Source of the DNA: Sphingomonas glaciei | Lineage (GTDB): Bacteria; Pseudomonadota; Alphaproteobacteria; Sphingomonadales; Sphingomonadaceae | Reading direction: 5' to 3' | DNA: 64,000 nt | Assembly: GCF_023380025.1 (NCBI RefSeq) | Contig: NZ_CP097253.1 | Span: forward strand, 744,001-808,000 | Shown: positions 33,421 through 44,203 of the stretch, in pieces | Position numbering within the stretch: position 1 is the stretch's first letter | Layout: each line of letters opens with the position of its first letter | The notes under the pieces: generated by a model | Told to the model about the DNA's origin: nothing | The model's input: only the letters and a program-made list of their open reading frames with translations | Databases searched by the model: none | Translations under genes and position numbers: made by a program

Positions 33421-34476
33421 TCAATCCCGCGTGCCCGCCGCCTGTGCAAGGTACCAGGGTAACGCCTCGGCGAGCCCGGCGGCGATGTCGTGGGTGGGAG
33501 CGTAGCCGATCATCCGCGCCGTCTTGCCGATATCGGCCTCGCTGTGGCGGACATCCCCGTTGCGGAACGGCCCGTAGCTGGCCTCGCCGGGCGCATTGCG
33601 ACCGTGACGCTGCAATCCGTCCCGCAACAGGTCGAACAACTGGTTGAGCGTGGTCCGCTCGCCGACGGCGACGTTGAACACCTCGCCCTGCACTTCGTCG
33701 GGTGCAAGCGCCGCCAGCAGATTGGCCTGGACGGCATTGGCGACGAAGCAGAAATCGCGGCTGGTCTCGCCGTCGCCATTGATCACGATTGTCTCGCCCA
33801 CCAGCAACGAATCGACCCAGCGCGGGATCACCGCGGCATAGGGGCCGTGCGGGTCCTGGCGCGGGCCGAAGACGTTGAAATAGCGCAGGCCGGTCGCCTT
33901 GAAACCGTAGCTGCGGGCGTAGACGGCTGCGTACAGCTCGTTGACTAGCTTGGTCACCGCGTAGGGCGACAGCGGGTTGCCGATCCGCTCTTCGCGCTTG
34001 GGCAGGTTGGGCTCGTCGCCATAGGTGCTCGACGAGGCGGCATAGACGAACCGCCCTACCCCGGCCTGACGGGCGGCATCGAGCATCTGGACGAAGCCGG
34101 TGACGTTCACGTCGTGGCTGGTCAGCGGATCGGCGATCGATCGCGGGACCGAGCCCAATGCTGCCTGGTGAAGGACGACATCGGCCCCGGCGCAGGCCTC
34201 GGCGCAGGTGCGCGGATCGCGGATGTCGCCGGCGATCAGGCGAAAGCGTGCCGCCTGCGCCGTCGTGACGGCGCCCAGCAGCTCGTCGAGATTGCGCTGG
34301 TGACCGGTCGCGAAATTGTCGAGCCCGACCACTTCCTGGTCAACCCGCAGCAGCGCTTCGACCAGGTTCGAACCGATGAACCCCGCCGCTCCGGTCACCA
34401 GCCAGCGGCGCGGCCGGGCGCGCAGTTCGGGAAGGTGATCGGCGAGGCCCGGGGCGGAAAACAGCGCGTCAAACAA
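33421..34476 (-). CDS. NAD-dependent UDP-sugar epimerase (WbpP/TviC-like SDR)
   Basis: 351 residues. The extended SDR motif GAAGFIGSN begins near residue 32 after the lead-in [10 protein letters not shown] that is usual in WbpP/TviC. The catalytic YxxxK is in [14 protein letters not shown], and the substrate loop is [20 protein letters not shown]. Members interconvert UDP-GlcNAc/UDP-GalNAc or their uronic acids at C4, supplying precursors for the polymer. The start overlaps the end of the phosphatase gene by eight bases. Confidence 0.88.
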   Translation of the reverse strand: MFDALFSAPGLADHLPELRARPRRWLVTGAAGFIGSNLVEALLRVDQEVVGLDNFATGHQRNLDELLGAVTTAQAARFRLIAGDIRDPRTCAEACAGADVVLHQAALGSVPRSIADPLTSHDVNVTGFVQMLDAARQAGVGRFVYAASSSTYGDEPNLPKREERIGNPLSPYAVTKLVNELYAAVYARSYGFKATGLRYFNVFGPRQDPHGPYAAVIPRWVDSLLVGETIVINGDGETSRDFCFVANAVQANLLAALAPDEVQGEVFNVAVGERTTLNQLFDLLRDGLQRHGRNAPGEASYGPFRNGDVRHSEADIGKTARMIGYAPTHDIAAGLAEALPWYLAQAAGTRD

Positions 34477-35251
34477 GGCTGTTCTCCGTTTCGTGCAATC
34501 CGTCCACCGTATCGATCAGCCAGCGCCGGTCACCCTCGATGCCGAGCGCGGTCAGCCGGCCGGTGGCATAGGCACCAGTGTCGATCCCGATCCGCGATCC
34601 CACCGCCTCCACCCGCTCGCTGATGGTGTGGCCATGGACCACCACCATGCCGTGATCGCGGGTGTCTGTAAGGAACGGCTCACGGATCCAGCGCAGGTCG
34701 CGCAGGCTCTGCTGCTCGAGAGGCACGCCGGGACGGATGCCCGCGTGGACCAGCAGGAAGTCGCCGAACCGCATCGAATCCGCCAGCTGCTCGAGGAAAT
34801 GGCGGTCCTCGCGCGGAACGGCCTCGGCGATCCGCCGCTGCGCCGCCGCGGGGCTCAGGCCTTCCAGCGTCTTCGGGTCGAGCCCATAGCTGAGAACGGT
34901 CTCCGCTCCGCCGAAATAGAGCCAGCCGGCCACCTCGGTCGGATCGCCGGCGAGGATCTTGAGCAGCACTTCCTCGTGATTGCCGGCAAGGTTGATCAGC
35001 TTGAAGTCGCTCAGGTCGAATTCCCGCAACCGCTTCAGCACACCGGCAGAGTCGGGTCCGCGATCGATCAGGTCGCCCAGCAGGACGATCAGCCCCCGCG
35101 AGGGCCCGCGCATCGCATGGTCTTCGGCGATCTGATCCAGCAGCCCGTCGAGCAGGTCGAGGCAGCCGTGCACGTCGCCGATCACGTAAGCCCGCCAGCC
35201 GGGCTGGCCGCGTGCCGCCGCGCGGGGCGATTTGAAGAAACGGCGGAACAT
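34469..35251 (-). CDS. PPP-type metallophosphoesterase
   Basis: 260 residues. The three phosphoesterase motifs are [18 protein letters not shown] and GNHEEVL, with a later metal-binding HAGIRPG and HGHT. This is the signature of PPP serine/threonine protein phosphatases and symmetrical Ap4A hydrolases. Inside a polysaccharide operon it may dephosphorylate a regulator, but no target can be named. It overlaps the epimerase gene by eight bases and follows the glycosyltransferase by 11. Confidence 0.87.
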   Translation of the reverse strand: MFRRFFKSPRAAARGQPGWRAYVIGDVHGCLDLLDGLLDQIAEDHAMRGPSRGLIVLLGDLIDRGPDSAGVLKRLREFDLSDFKLINLAGNHEEVLLKILAGDPTEVAGWLYFGGAETVLSYGLDPKTLEGLSPAAAQRRIAEAVPREDRHFLEQLADSMRFGDFLLVHAGIRPGVPLEQQSLRDLRWIREPFLTDTRDHGMVVVHGHTISERVEAVGSRIGIDTGAYATGRLTALGIEGDRRWLIDTVDGLHETENSLV

Positions 35252-35262
35252 CGCCGCGCCCC

Positions 35263-36453
35263 CTAGCGGCCTTTTGCTGTCAAGGCGATGACTGCACTGC
35301 GATAAGCCGCGATCACCAGCCGCTCGTCATATTCCCCCTCGGCGATTTCGCGCGAACGAAGGGCCCAGGCGCGGCGCTGGTCGGGGCCGGCAGTGACGAA
35401 GCGCTCGATCGCCGCCGCCAGCGCGTCTTCAGAGCGGACTTCGAACAGCAGGCCATTGTCGCCGTCGCGGACGATCTCGCGGCAGCCTGGGACATCGGAA
35501 GCAAGCAACGGCCGGGACATCGCCGCCGCTTCGAGCAGGGCGCGGGGCATGCCTTCGCGATAGGAGGGCAGGATCACGGCGTCGGCGGCGGCGATGAACG
35601 GACGCACGTCGTCGGTGCGCCCGGCGTGGATCAAAAGCCCATCGCCTACCCAGCCGTCGACTTCTTCGCGGGAAATGGCGGTCCGGTTGGCCGCGCCAAG
35701 CTCGCCGACCAGGGTCAGCGACAGGCCGGGATGGTGCGGCTTCAATTGCCGCATTGCCCCGGCCAGTTCCCGCACCCCCTTGTCGCCGAGCAAGCGCCCG
35801 ACGAACACGAGCCTGAGCTTGCCGTCGGTCCGTGGTTTGGGCGGCGGGGCGGCAAAGGCCCGGCAATCGATCCCCGAGCCGGGGATCAGCCGGACCTGGC
35901 CGCGCAGGATCAGCCCCATCGTCTCGAACAGGGCGGCGTCGTCGCGGTTCTGGAAGAACACGATGGGCGATCCGCGGAATGCTTCACGGTACAGGGCGGC
36001 CTGGATCTTGAGCAGCAGGCCGCCGCGGATGAAGCCGGTGCCGAGGCCCGAGACATTGGGCAGGAACGGCCGCCGGGTCGCCCGCGCCGCCAGCCCGGCA
36101 TAGATGTTGCCCTTGGGGGTGAAGCCCAGCACGACCTGCGGACGGACCTGCCGGAACAGGGCGATCAGCGCGACGAGGCTTTTCAGTTCGGCGCGCGGGG
36201 CGGTGCCGTCGGCGATCAGTGGGACCTGGTAGGTTGGAAGCGAGCCGACCGGCGGGTCGCCGATCGGTACGACCGCCGCGAGCGGCCAGCGGCCGTCGGT
36301 CTCAAATGCACGGATCAGCCCGCCGCGCTGGTGCGACAGGTTCCAGCTGCTGTTGGCGACAAGGAGGATGGGCGGGGTGTCGGACACGGTCGCCGAGCGG
36401 CTTAGAGGAGCGGCCGTGACATTCAAGCCAGGCTTTTCGACCGACTTCTTCAT
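35263..36453 (-). CDS. Glycosyltransferase family 4 protein
   Basis: 396 residues from ATG 36453; a GTG at VSDTPPILLVANSSW is a possible later start. The GT-B fold shows GSGIDCRAF, the second-domain start LVFVGRLLGDKGVREL, and the nucleotide-sugar motif EGMPRALLEAAAMSRPLLASD (E-x7-E, given here in part by EGMPRALLEAAAMSRP). Sugar and acceptor are unknown; it probably adds a sugar to the undecaprenyl-linked repeat unit at the cytoplasmic membrane. It is the first gene of the leftward exopolysaccharide operon. Confidence 0.9.
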   Translation of the reverse strand: MKKSVEKPGLNVTAAPLSRSATVSDTPPILLVANSSWNLSHQRGGLIRAFETDGRWPLAAVVPIGDPPVGSLPTYQVPLIADGTAPRAELKSLVALIALFRQVRPQVVLGFTPKGNIYAGLAARATRRPFLPNVSGLGTGFIRGGLLLKIQAALYREAFRGSPIVFFQNRDDAALFETMGLILRGQVRLIPGSGIDCRAFAAPPPKPRTDGKLRLVFVGRLLGDKGVRELAGAMRQLKPHHPGLSLTLVGELGAANRTAISREEVDGWVGDGLLIHAGRTDDVRPFIAAADAVILPSYREGMPRALLEAAAMSRPLLASDVPGCREIVRDGDNGLLFEVRSEDALAAAIERFVTAGPDQRRAWALRSREIAEGEYDERLVIAAYRSAVIALTAKGR

Positions 36454-36563
36454 CTCGCCGATGCACGGCGACCGATGCAACCGTCGGGTACGACCGGCGT
36501 TTTCAAAACCGTCTGCTCCCGGTAGCTTTGGTGGGGCCGCGCGTGCGTCGAGGGGATACTCGA

Positions 36564-36977
36564 ATGATTTCCAGCCGTTCCAAGTTCGTTGCAGCCTTTT
36601 GCAGCCTCAGCCTGCTCGCGGCAGCGCCCGCTTCCGCGGCTGCGAAGGCGGCTCCGGCAGTCGATTACAGCCCGTGGGCCGCGCTGAGCGCGTTTGCCGC
36701 GCCCTCGTCCAGCCATGCGCTGTGCGGCGCGGCTGCGGCCGCTGCGGCTGGCGCTGCCGTGCAGGGCACTCCGGGCTGCGTCTTCCCGATGCTCGACGCG
36801 CCAGTTGCGCCGCCGGTCGCCGAAGCCGCTCCGATCGCCACGCCTGCCGCGGTGGCGGCTGGCGGCCGGGTCGGCATCCTGCCGCTGCTGGTCGGTCTCG
36901 CCGCGCTGGGTGGCCTCGCCGCCCTGCTGCTCGCGAACGGCGACGACACGCCCGACCAGATTTCCGTCAGCCCCTAA
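36564..36977 (+). CDS. Small secreted, C-terminally anchored Ala-rich protein
   Basis: 137 residues from ATG 36564 (AGGGGA eight bases upstream). A Sec signal (SKFVAAFCSLSLLAAAPASA) is followed by an Ala/Pro-rich mature part with two cysteines (ALCGAAAA and GTPGCVFP). A Gly-rich stretch then leads into a single helix ILPLLVGLAALGGLAALLLA and a short acidic tail (GDDTPDQISVSP). I recognise no family. It diverges from the exopolysaccharide operon at a 110-base spacer and has its own strong terminator, so it looks like a monocistronic gene that could belong to the same process. Confidence 0.72.
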   Translation: MISSRSKFVAAFCSLSLLAAAPASAAAKAAPAVDYSPWAALSAFAAPSSSHALCGAAAAAAAGAAVQGTPGCVFPMLDAPVAPPVAEAAPIATPAAVAAGGRVGILPLLVGLAALGGLAALLLANGDDTPDQISVSP

Positions 36978-36995
36978 ACGGACGGAATCGTCCCG

Positions 36996-37035
36996 AGAAA
37001 AAGGCCGGCCGTCTCGCGACGGGCCGGCCTTTGTC
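36996..37035. terminator. Strong intrinsic terminator between the small secreted protein and phaZ
   Basis: AAGGCCGGCC (37001-37010) and GGCCGGCCTT (37022-37031) pair perfectly, with a further GTC/GAC pairing toward the loop; A and T runs flank the stem. It serves the rightward gene and probably also the convergent phaZ. Confidence 0.88.
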
Positions 37036-37045
37036 TTGTCGCCGC

Positions 37046-38266
37046 TCAGTTGTAGTCGGCGATGAAACGTTCGACCACCGGAGCGATCTTCTCGCGCCAC
37101 TTGCGGCCGTTGAAGATGCCGTAATGGCCCGCACCCTTTGCGAGGTGATATTTCTTGTCCGCCGCCGGAAGTCTGGTGGCGAGCTTGAGCGCGGCCTTGG
37201 TCTGTCCGACGCCCGAGATATCGTCGCGCTCGCCTTCGATCGCCAGCAGCGCCGTCTTGGTGATAGCGGCCGGATCGACCAGCCGTCCGCGGTGCATCAT
37301 CTCGCCTTTGGGCAGGAGGTGGCGCTGGAACACCACGTCGACCGTCTGGAGGTAGAATTCAGCGGTCATGTCGCAGACCGAGCGATATTCGTCGTAGAAG
37401 TCGCGGGTCGCGTCCGCGCTCTCCTCGTCGCCGTCGACTAGGTGCTTGAACATCTCCCAATGGCTGACGAGGTGGCTGCCAAGGTTCATGGTCATGAACC
37501 CCGCAAGTTGGAGGAAGCCCGGATACACCTTGCGCCCACCGCCCGGATACATGCTGGGCACCGTGCACACAACGTTCTGCTGGAACCAGGAATGCGGCCG
37601 CTCGGTCGCGAGGGTGTTGACCGCGGTCGGCGCTTCGCGGGTGTCGACCGGGCCACCCATCATGGTCAGGGTGCGCGGCGTCGCCGGGTGGTTGTCGGCG
37701 TTCATCAGCGCGGTTGCGGCATAAGCCGGGACGCTTGGCTGGCACACAGCCAGCATATGCGCGCCGGGACCGATCTTGCCAAGCCAGCCGATCAGCGTGT
37801 CGACGTAATCGTCGAGATCGAACTTGCCGTCGCTGAGTGGCACCATCCGCGCGTCGCGCCAGTCGGTGATATAAACCTCATGGCCGGGCAACAGCCGCTC
37901 CACCGTGCCGCGAAGCAGCGTCGCATAATGGCCCGACATCGGCGCCACGATCAGCAGCCGCGGCTGGCCCTCGGGTGCGCCTTCACGAACGAAGTGCTTG
38001 AGCTGGCCGAACGGCATCCGGTCGACGATCTCTTCCCGGACCGGGAGCGACTTGCCGTCGATCGTGACCGTGTCGAGGCCGAAGGCCGGCTTGCCGCGGG
38101 TCGCGGCAGCATGGGCGAAGACGTCGAGACTGGCCGAGACGATCCCGCTCATCCCGTGATAGCTCAACGGATTGGCGCTGTTGCTCAGCCAGTTGGAGGA
38201 GAGGTTTGCAAGCTGGCTTGCACCGGCCAGCCAGCTGCGCTGCACTTCATAGGCGTCGTATAGCAT
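37046..38266 (-). CDS. phaZ: Intracellular polyhydroxyalkanoate depolymerase
   Basis: 406 residues. The lipase-like box is AVCQPSVPAYAAT, with cysteine as nucleophile as in the intracellular PhaZ of Ralstonia. The catalytic histidine is in KGAGHYGIFNGRKW, and the N-terminus MLYDAYEVQRSW is typical. It degrades stored PHB granules. It stands alone, convergent with the small secreted protein gene, and its divergent neighbour is the ABC exporter. ATG 38266. Confidence 0.95.
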   Translation of the reverse strand: MLYDAYEVQRSWLAGASQLANLSSNWLSNSANPLSYHGMSGIVSASLDVFAHAAATRGKPAFGLDTVTIDGKSLPVREEIVDRMPFGQLKHFVREGAPEGQPRLLIVAPMSGHYATLLRGTVERLLPGHEVYITDWRDARMVPLSDGKFDLDDYVDTLIGWLGKIGPGAHMLAVCQPSVPAYAATALMNADNHPATPRTLTMMGGPVDTREAPTAVNTLATERPHSWFQQNVVCTVPSMYPGGGRKVYPGFLQLAGFMTMNLGSHLVSHWEMFKHLVDGDEESADATRDFYDEYRSVCDMTAEFYLQTVDVVFQRHLLPKGEMMHRGRLVDPAAITKTALLAIEGERDDISGVGQTKAALKLATRLPAADKKYHLAKGAGHYGIFNGRKWREKIAPVVERFIADYN

Positions 38267-38394
38267 CCACTCTCACTTAATAGTTCTCTTGCCCAACAAC
38301 CGGTGTGGAACCGAAAGGGTCCGCTGGCAAGATGGCCGGTTGCGCCGCGCGGAGGGGGTTTGTGTCCGCGCTCGCCCCTGCTAACCGCTGCCGC

Positions 38395-40181
<1,787 letters not shown>

Positions 40182-40185
<4 letters not shown>

Positions 40186-40679
40186 GCGAAGCGATGAACG
40201 TGGAGAGCCAACTCTGCACGTCGTGCGGCCTGTGCTGCACCGGCGCCCTGCACGACGGGGTGAAACTCCAAGCGAACGAGATCGAACCGGCCCGGTCCAT
40301 CGGGCTCCCGGTAAAGGTCGACGCATCTTCGACCATCTTCGCGCTGCCCTGCCCCAAGCTCGAAGGCACCGCCTGCACCATCTATGCCGTGCGCCCAAGT
40401 GCGTGCGCTGCTTATGCCTGCCGCCTGCTCGAGGAGGTGCGCGGCGGTCGGTCGCTCGATACCGCACTGCCCGTCGTCGCGGAGGCGCGCCGCCTGGCCG
40501 GGGTGTTACGAGCAGCGCTCACTCCGGAGACCAGCTTTTCCGCTTCTCGCACCCGGCGCCGGGCCGGGACCGGATCGGCCGAGGTGCTGGTGCGGTCCTT
40601 CGCCCTCGACCATTATCTCGACCGTCATTTCCGCAACCGGAGTGAAGGTCCCATTCTCAGTTCGGAGATTGCGTCATGA
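40182..40679 (+). CDS. YkgJ-family cysteine-cluster protein
   Basis: 165 residues; ATG 40182 overlaps the ABC exporter stop, with MNVES four codons later as an alternative. The Cys motif CTSCGLCC near residue 15 and CPKLEGTACTIYAVRPSAC followed by AYACR give the zinc- or iron-sulfur-cluster signature of UPF0153/YkgJ. Function is unknown for the family. The last codons overlap the PqqD gene (ATGA). Confidence 0.87.
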
Positions 40680-40945
40680 GCGCCACTTATCGCCGTTCCG
40701 CCGCCACCATGTCGGCCGATGTCGGTGACGACGTGGTCGCTCTTCATGCCGATAACGGCTTCGCCTACGGGATGGAGGAAGTGACCGCGACCGTCTGGCG
40801 CATGCTGGATGAACCGCGCGACCTCGACACCCTCGTGACCCGGCTCACCAATGAGTATGACGTCGAGGAAGCCGAGTGCCGCGCCGAGGTGACCGCCCTC
40901 CTCGAGCAGATGACGAGCGAAGGGCTGGTGGAGCAGGTCCGATGA
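40676..40945 (+). CDS. PqqD-family small protein (RRE-like)
   Basis: 89 residues. The winged-helix PqqD/RRE fold is suggested by GDDVVALHADNGFAYGMEEV, TVWRMLDEPRDLDTLV and the C-terminal AEVTALLEQMTSEGLVEQ. PqqD proteins bind RiPP leader peptides and present them to modifying enzymes, but no radical-SAM enzyme, cyclase or precursor is evident nearby. It is coupled by four-base overlaps to YkgJ upstream and paaG downstream. Confidence 0.85.
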   Translation: MSATYRRSAATMSADVGDDVVALHADNGFAYGMEEVTATVWRMLDEPRDLDTLVTRLTNEYDVEEAECRAEVTALLEQMTSEGLVEQVR

Positions 40946-41724
40946 GCGATCCCACCATCCTCTACGCCGAGAGCGACCGCGTCGCCCGGATCACGCTCAA
41001 CCGGCCCGACCGCCTCAACAGTTTTACCGCCGCGATGCACGCGGAGTTGCGGGACGCGCTTGACCGCGCCACGGAGAGCGCCCGGGTGATCGTCCTGACC
41101 GGCGCGGGCCGCGGCTTCTGCGCGGGCCAGGACCTCAACGACCGCGCGGTCGCGCCCGGTCAGGTGGTCGACCTCGGCGAGACGGTCGAGGGGTGCTGGA
41201 ACCCGCTGGTCCGCCGCTTCGCCAGCCTCAGTCAGCCGGTGATCGCCCGGGTCAACGGCGTCGCGGCCGGCGCCGGCGCGAACATCGCGCTGGCCTGCGA
41301 TCTGGTGGTGGCGGGCCGCTCGGCCAAGTTCATCCAGAGCTTCGCCAACCTCGGCCTCATTCCCGACAGCGGCGGAAGCTGGCACCTGCCCCGCCTGGTC
41401 GGCCAGGCCCGCGCGCTCGGCCTCGCGCTGACCGCCGAACCGCTGCCGGCGGAGAAGGCGGCGGAATGGGGCCTGATATGGAGGTGCGTCGACGACGAGG
41501 CGCTGGACACCGAAGTCGATGCGCTGGCGACCAGGCTGGCGGGCCTCCCGCCGCTCGGCCTTGCCGCCATCAAGAAATTGATCCGCAGCAGCGGCGAACG
41601 GACCCTCGACCAGGAGCTCGACCTCCAGCGCGAGGAGATGCGGCGGCTCGGCTTCACCGAGGATTATCGCGAAGGCGTCGCGGCGTTCCTCGAGAAGCGC
41701 CCGGCAACCTACCGCGGGCGGTGA
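40942..41724 (+). CDS. paaG: Enoyl-CoA hydratase/isomerase, PaaG-like
   Basis: 260 residues. The crotonase fold carries the oxyanion-hole sequences GAGRGFCAGQDLNDR and NGVAAGAGANIALACDL, and FANLGLIPDSGGSWHLPRL resembles PaaG, the isomerase that turns epoxyphenylacetyl-CoA into oxepin-CoA. ATG 40942 overlaps the PqqD stop. paaZ, the next enzyme of the pathway, follows after 35 bases, which supports the specific assignment. Confidence 0.85.
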   Translation: MSDPTILYAESDRVARITLNRPDRLNSFTAAMHAELRDALDRATESARVIVLTGAGRGFCAGQDLNDRAVAPGQVVDLGETVEGCWNPLVRRFASLSQPVIARVNGVAAGAGANIALACDLVVAGRSAKFIQSFANLGLIPDSGGSWHLPRLVGQARALGLALTAEPLPAEKAAEWGLIWRCVDDEALDTEVDALATRLAGLPPLGLAAIKKLIRSSGERTLDQELDLQREEMRRLGFTEDYREGVAAFLEKRPATYRGR

Positions 41725-41759
41725 CGTCCGATCTTCCTTTTATGCTTGGGTAAATTCCG

Positions 41760-43784
41760 ATGAAGACGCAGCAACTCCTCAACTATGCCCGCGGTGAGTG
41801 GACTCCCGGCGACCCCGCCAGCCTGACCGAATTGCCGAGCGCGCTCGACGGATCGCCGGTGGCGCTGACCGGATCGGGCGGGATCGACTTCGGCGGCATG
41901 GCCCGCTTCGCCCGCGAGGTCGGCGGCCCGGCGCTGCGCGCCCTTACCTTCCACCAGCGCGCCCGGATGCTGAAGGCGCTCGGCCTTGCCATCCTCGCCC
42001 GCAAGGAGGAGCTCTACGAGCTCAACTATGCCACCGGCGCGACCCGCAAGGACGGCTGGATCGACATCGAAGGCGGCGCCGGCACATTGCTGTCCTTTTC
42101 CAGCAAGGGGCGGCGCGAGCTGCCCGATGCGCATGTCCTGCTCGACGGCCAGCTCGAGCCGCTGAGCAAGAGCCCGCTGTTCCAGGGCCAGCACGTCTAC
42201 ACCTCGCTGCAGGGCGTCGCGGTCCACATCAACGCCTTCAATTTCCCGGTGTGGGGCATGCTGGAGAAGCTCGCCCCCGCGCTGCTCGCCGGGGTGCCGG
42301 CGATCGTGAAGCCGGCCAGCGCCACCGCCTGGCTGGCCGAAGCCGCGTTCCGGGTGATGATAGAGGCCGGCGTGCTGCCGGAGGGCGCCGTGCAGCTGGT
42401 GGTCGGAGGGGTCGGTGACCTGTTCGATCACTTATCGGGCCAGGACGTGGTGAGCTTCACCGGCTCGGCCCAGACCGCGCTCAAGCTTCGCACCCACCCG
42501 GTGATCCAGCGCGAAAGCGTTAAGTTCATCGCCGAGCAGGACAGCCTCAATGCCTCGGTGCTTGGCCCCGACGCCGCGCCCGGCACGCCCGAGTTCGACC
42601 TGTTCGTGGCCGAGGTCGTCAACGAGATGACGGTCAAGGCAGGGCAGAAGTGCACGGCCATCCGCCGTGCGATGGTACCGACCGCTTTCTTCGCGGCGGC
42701 CGAAGAGGCGATCGCTACCCGGCTTTCGGCGCTGACGGTCGGCAATCCTCGGGAGGAGGCGACCGGCATGGGCGCTCTCGTCAGCAAGGCGCAGCGCGAC
42801 AACGTGCACGAGGCGGTGGCGGCGATCCTGGCCGGAGGGGCGCGAGTCGCGTCGGGCGATCCCGAAAGCCGCACCGGGCCCGGCGGCGGCGCCTTCATGG
42901 CCCCGGTGCTGCTCTGCGCCGACGATCCCTGGGCCTGCGGGGCCGCGCATGACATCGAGCCGTTCGGGCCTGTCGCGACCCTGATGCCCTACACCGACGC
43001 GCAGGATGCGGTCCAGCTCGCCAATCGCGGCAAGGGCAGCCTTGCGCTGTCACTGTTCACCCATTCGGGTGAGGTCGCGCGCGACTTTGTGCTGGGCGCC
43101 GGCGCCTTCCACGGGCGGATGCTGGTGATCGACCGCACCAACGCCGCCTTCTCGACCGGGCATGGCAGCCCCCTGCCCGTCCTGGTCCACGGTGGGCCGG
43201 GCCGAGCCGGCGGCGGCGAGGAAATGGGCGGCATCCGCGGCGTCACCCATTATATGCAGCGTACCGCGCTCCAGGGTTCGCCCGGAATGATCGCCGCGAT
43301 CACCGCGCAATATATCCCGGGCGGACCCAAGCACGTGCTGGACGCCCATCCCTTCCGCAAGCGGATGAGCGAACTCCATATCGGCGACACCCTGCGCACC
43401 GCCAGCCGCACGGTCACGGTCGAGGATATCGAACATTTCGCCCACTTCACCGGCGACACCTTTTACGCCCACATGGACGAGGAAGCGGCCAAGGCCTCGC
43501 CCATCTTCGAGGGCCGGGTCGCCCACGGCTACCTGATCCTGAGCTTCGCCGCCGGCCTGTTTGTCGACCCCGCGCCCGGCCCCGTGTTGGCCAACACTGG
43601 CCTCGAGAACCTGCGATTTCTGACGCCGCTGTATCCGGGCGATTCGATGCGGGTGGAACTGACCGTCCGCTCCAAGTCGCTGAAGAGCGAGGAGACCGGC
43701 GTGGTGCGCTGGGCGGTGGAGATCTTCAACCAGAAGGATGAACTGGTGGCGACCTACGACCTGCTCACTGAGAACGTGCCCTGA
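41760..43784 (+). CDS. paaZ: Bifunctional oxepin-CoA hydrolase / semialdehyde dehydrogenase PaaZ
   Basis: 674 residues. The aldehyde dehydrogenase part (1-520) has FNFPVWGMLEKLAPALLAGV, VSFTGSAQTALKL and the catalytic cysteine in KAGQKCTAIRR. The C-terminal MaoC-type hydratase (about 530-674) has EDIEHFAHFTGDTFYAHMD and GRVAHGYLILSF. PaaZ opens the oxepin ring and oxidises the resulting semialdehyde in aerobic phenylacetate breakdown. The other paa genes (oxygenase paaABCDE, ligase paaK) are not in the window. The stop overlaps the VOC gene (TGATG). Confidence 0.94.
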   Translation: MKTQQLLNYARGEWTPGDPASLTELPSALDGSPVALTGSGGIDFGGMARFAREVGGPALRALTFHQRARMLKALGLAILARKEELYELNYATGATRKDGWIDIEGGAGTLLSFSSKGRRELPDAHVLLDGQLEPLSKSPLFQGQHVYTSLQGVAVHINAFNFPVWGMLEKLAPALLAGVPAIVKPASATAWLAEAAFRVMIEAGVLPEGAVQLVVGGVGDLFDHLSGQDVVSFTGSAQTALKLRTHPVIQRESVKFIAEQDSLNASVLGPDAAPGTPEFDLFVAEVVNEMTVKAGQKCTAIRRAMVPTAFFAAAEEAIATRLSALTVGNPREEATGMGALVSKAQRDNVHEAVAAILAGGARVASGDPESRTGPGGGAFMAPVLLCADDPWACGAAHDIEPFGPVATLMPYTDAQDAVQLANRGKGSLALSLFTHSGEVARDFVLGAGAFHGRMLVIDRTNAAFSTGHGSPLPVLVHGGPGRAGGGEEMGGIRGVTHYMQRTALQGSPGMIAAITAQYIPGGPKHVLDAHPFRKRMSELHIGDTLRTASRTVTVEDIEHFAHFTGDTFYAHMDEEAAKASPIFEGRVAHGYLILSFAAGLFVDPAPGPVLANTGLENLRFLTPLYPGDSMRVELTVRSKSLKSEETGVVRWAVEIFNQKDELVATYDLLTENVP

Positions 43785-44203
43785 TGCAGCAGGTGTCGGT
43801 CATCACGCTCGGCACCGAGGAACTGGCCCGCTCGCAGGAATTTTATCGGGACGGCTTTGGCTGGACGCCGGTGTTCGCCAACGAGGAGATCGCCTTCTAC
43901 CAGATGAACGGCTTCGTTCTCGGTACCTGGCTGACCAGCGAGCTGGCCAAAGACAGCCAGCGAGCCGACCTGCATCGCCCCGGTGCCTTCGCCCTCGCCC
44001 ACAATGTCGGCAGCGAAGCCGAGGTCGAGCAGCTCATCGCGAAGCTAGTCGAGGCAGGCGGGCGGATCCTCCGCCCAGCCGATGCGCCGCCGCACGGCGG
44101 TTATCGCGGTTATGTCGCCGATCCCGACGACCATGCGTGGGAGATCGCCTTCAATCCTGCGTGGTCGATCGATGACGAAGGTCGGGTGACCTTCAGCGTT
44201 TAG
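43784..44203 (+). CDS. VOC-family (glyoxalase/dioxygenase fold) protein
   Basis: 139 residues. The double beta-alpha-beta-beta-beta fold is indicated by VITLGTEELARSQEFYRDGFGW and, in the second half, GRILRPADAPPHGGYRGYVADPDDHAWEIAFNP (key parts GGYRGYVADPDDHAWE). A metal-binding Glu in HAWEIA is kept. The reaction is unknown. Its start overlaps the paaZ stop, so it may serve phenylacetate metabolism. The 3' end overlaps the convergent atpF stop by four bases. Confidence 0.86.
   Translation: MQQVSVITLGTEELARSQEFYRDGFGWTPVFANEEIAFYQMNGFVLGTWLTSELAKDSQRADLHRPGAFALAHNVGSEAEVEQLIAKLVEAGGRILRPADAPPHGGYRGYVADPDDHAWEIAFNPAWSIDDEGRVTFSV

Noticed and set aside
36499..36509. GTTTTCAAAAC palindrome in the spacer before the small secreted protein
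   Set aside because: It might be an operator, but it is short, low in complexity and matches no operator I can name.
38277..38394. In-frame upstream extension of the ABC exporter to 38305
   Set aside because: The extra 30 residues are not family-like, and ATG 38395 gives the expected hydrophilic start; the spacer shows no gene.
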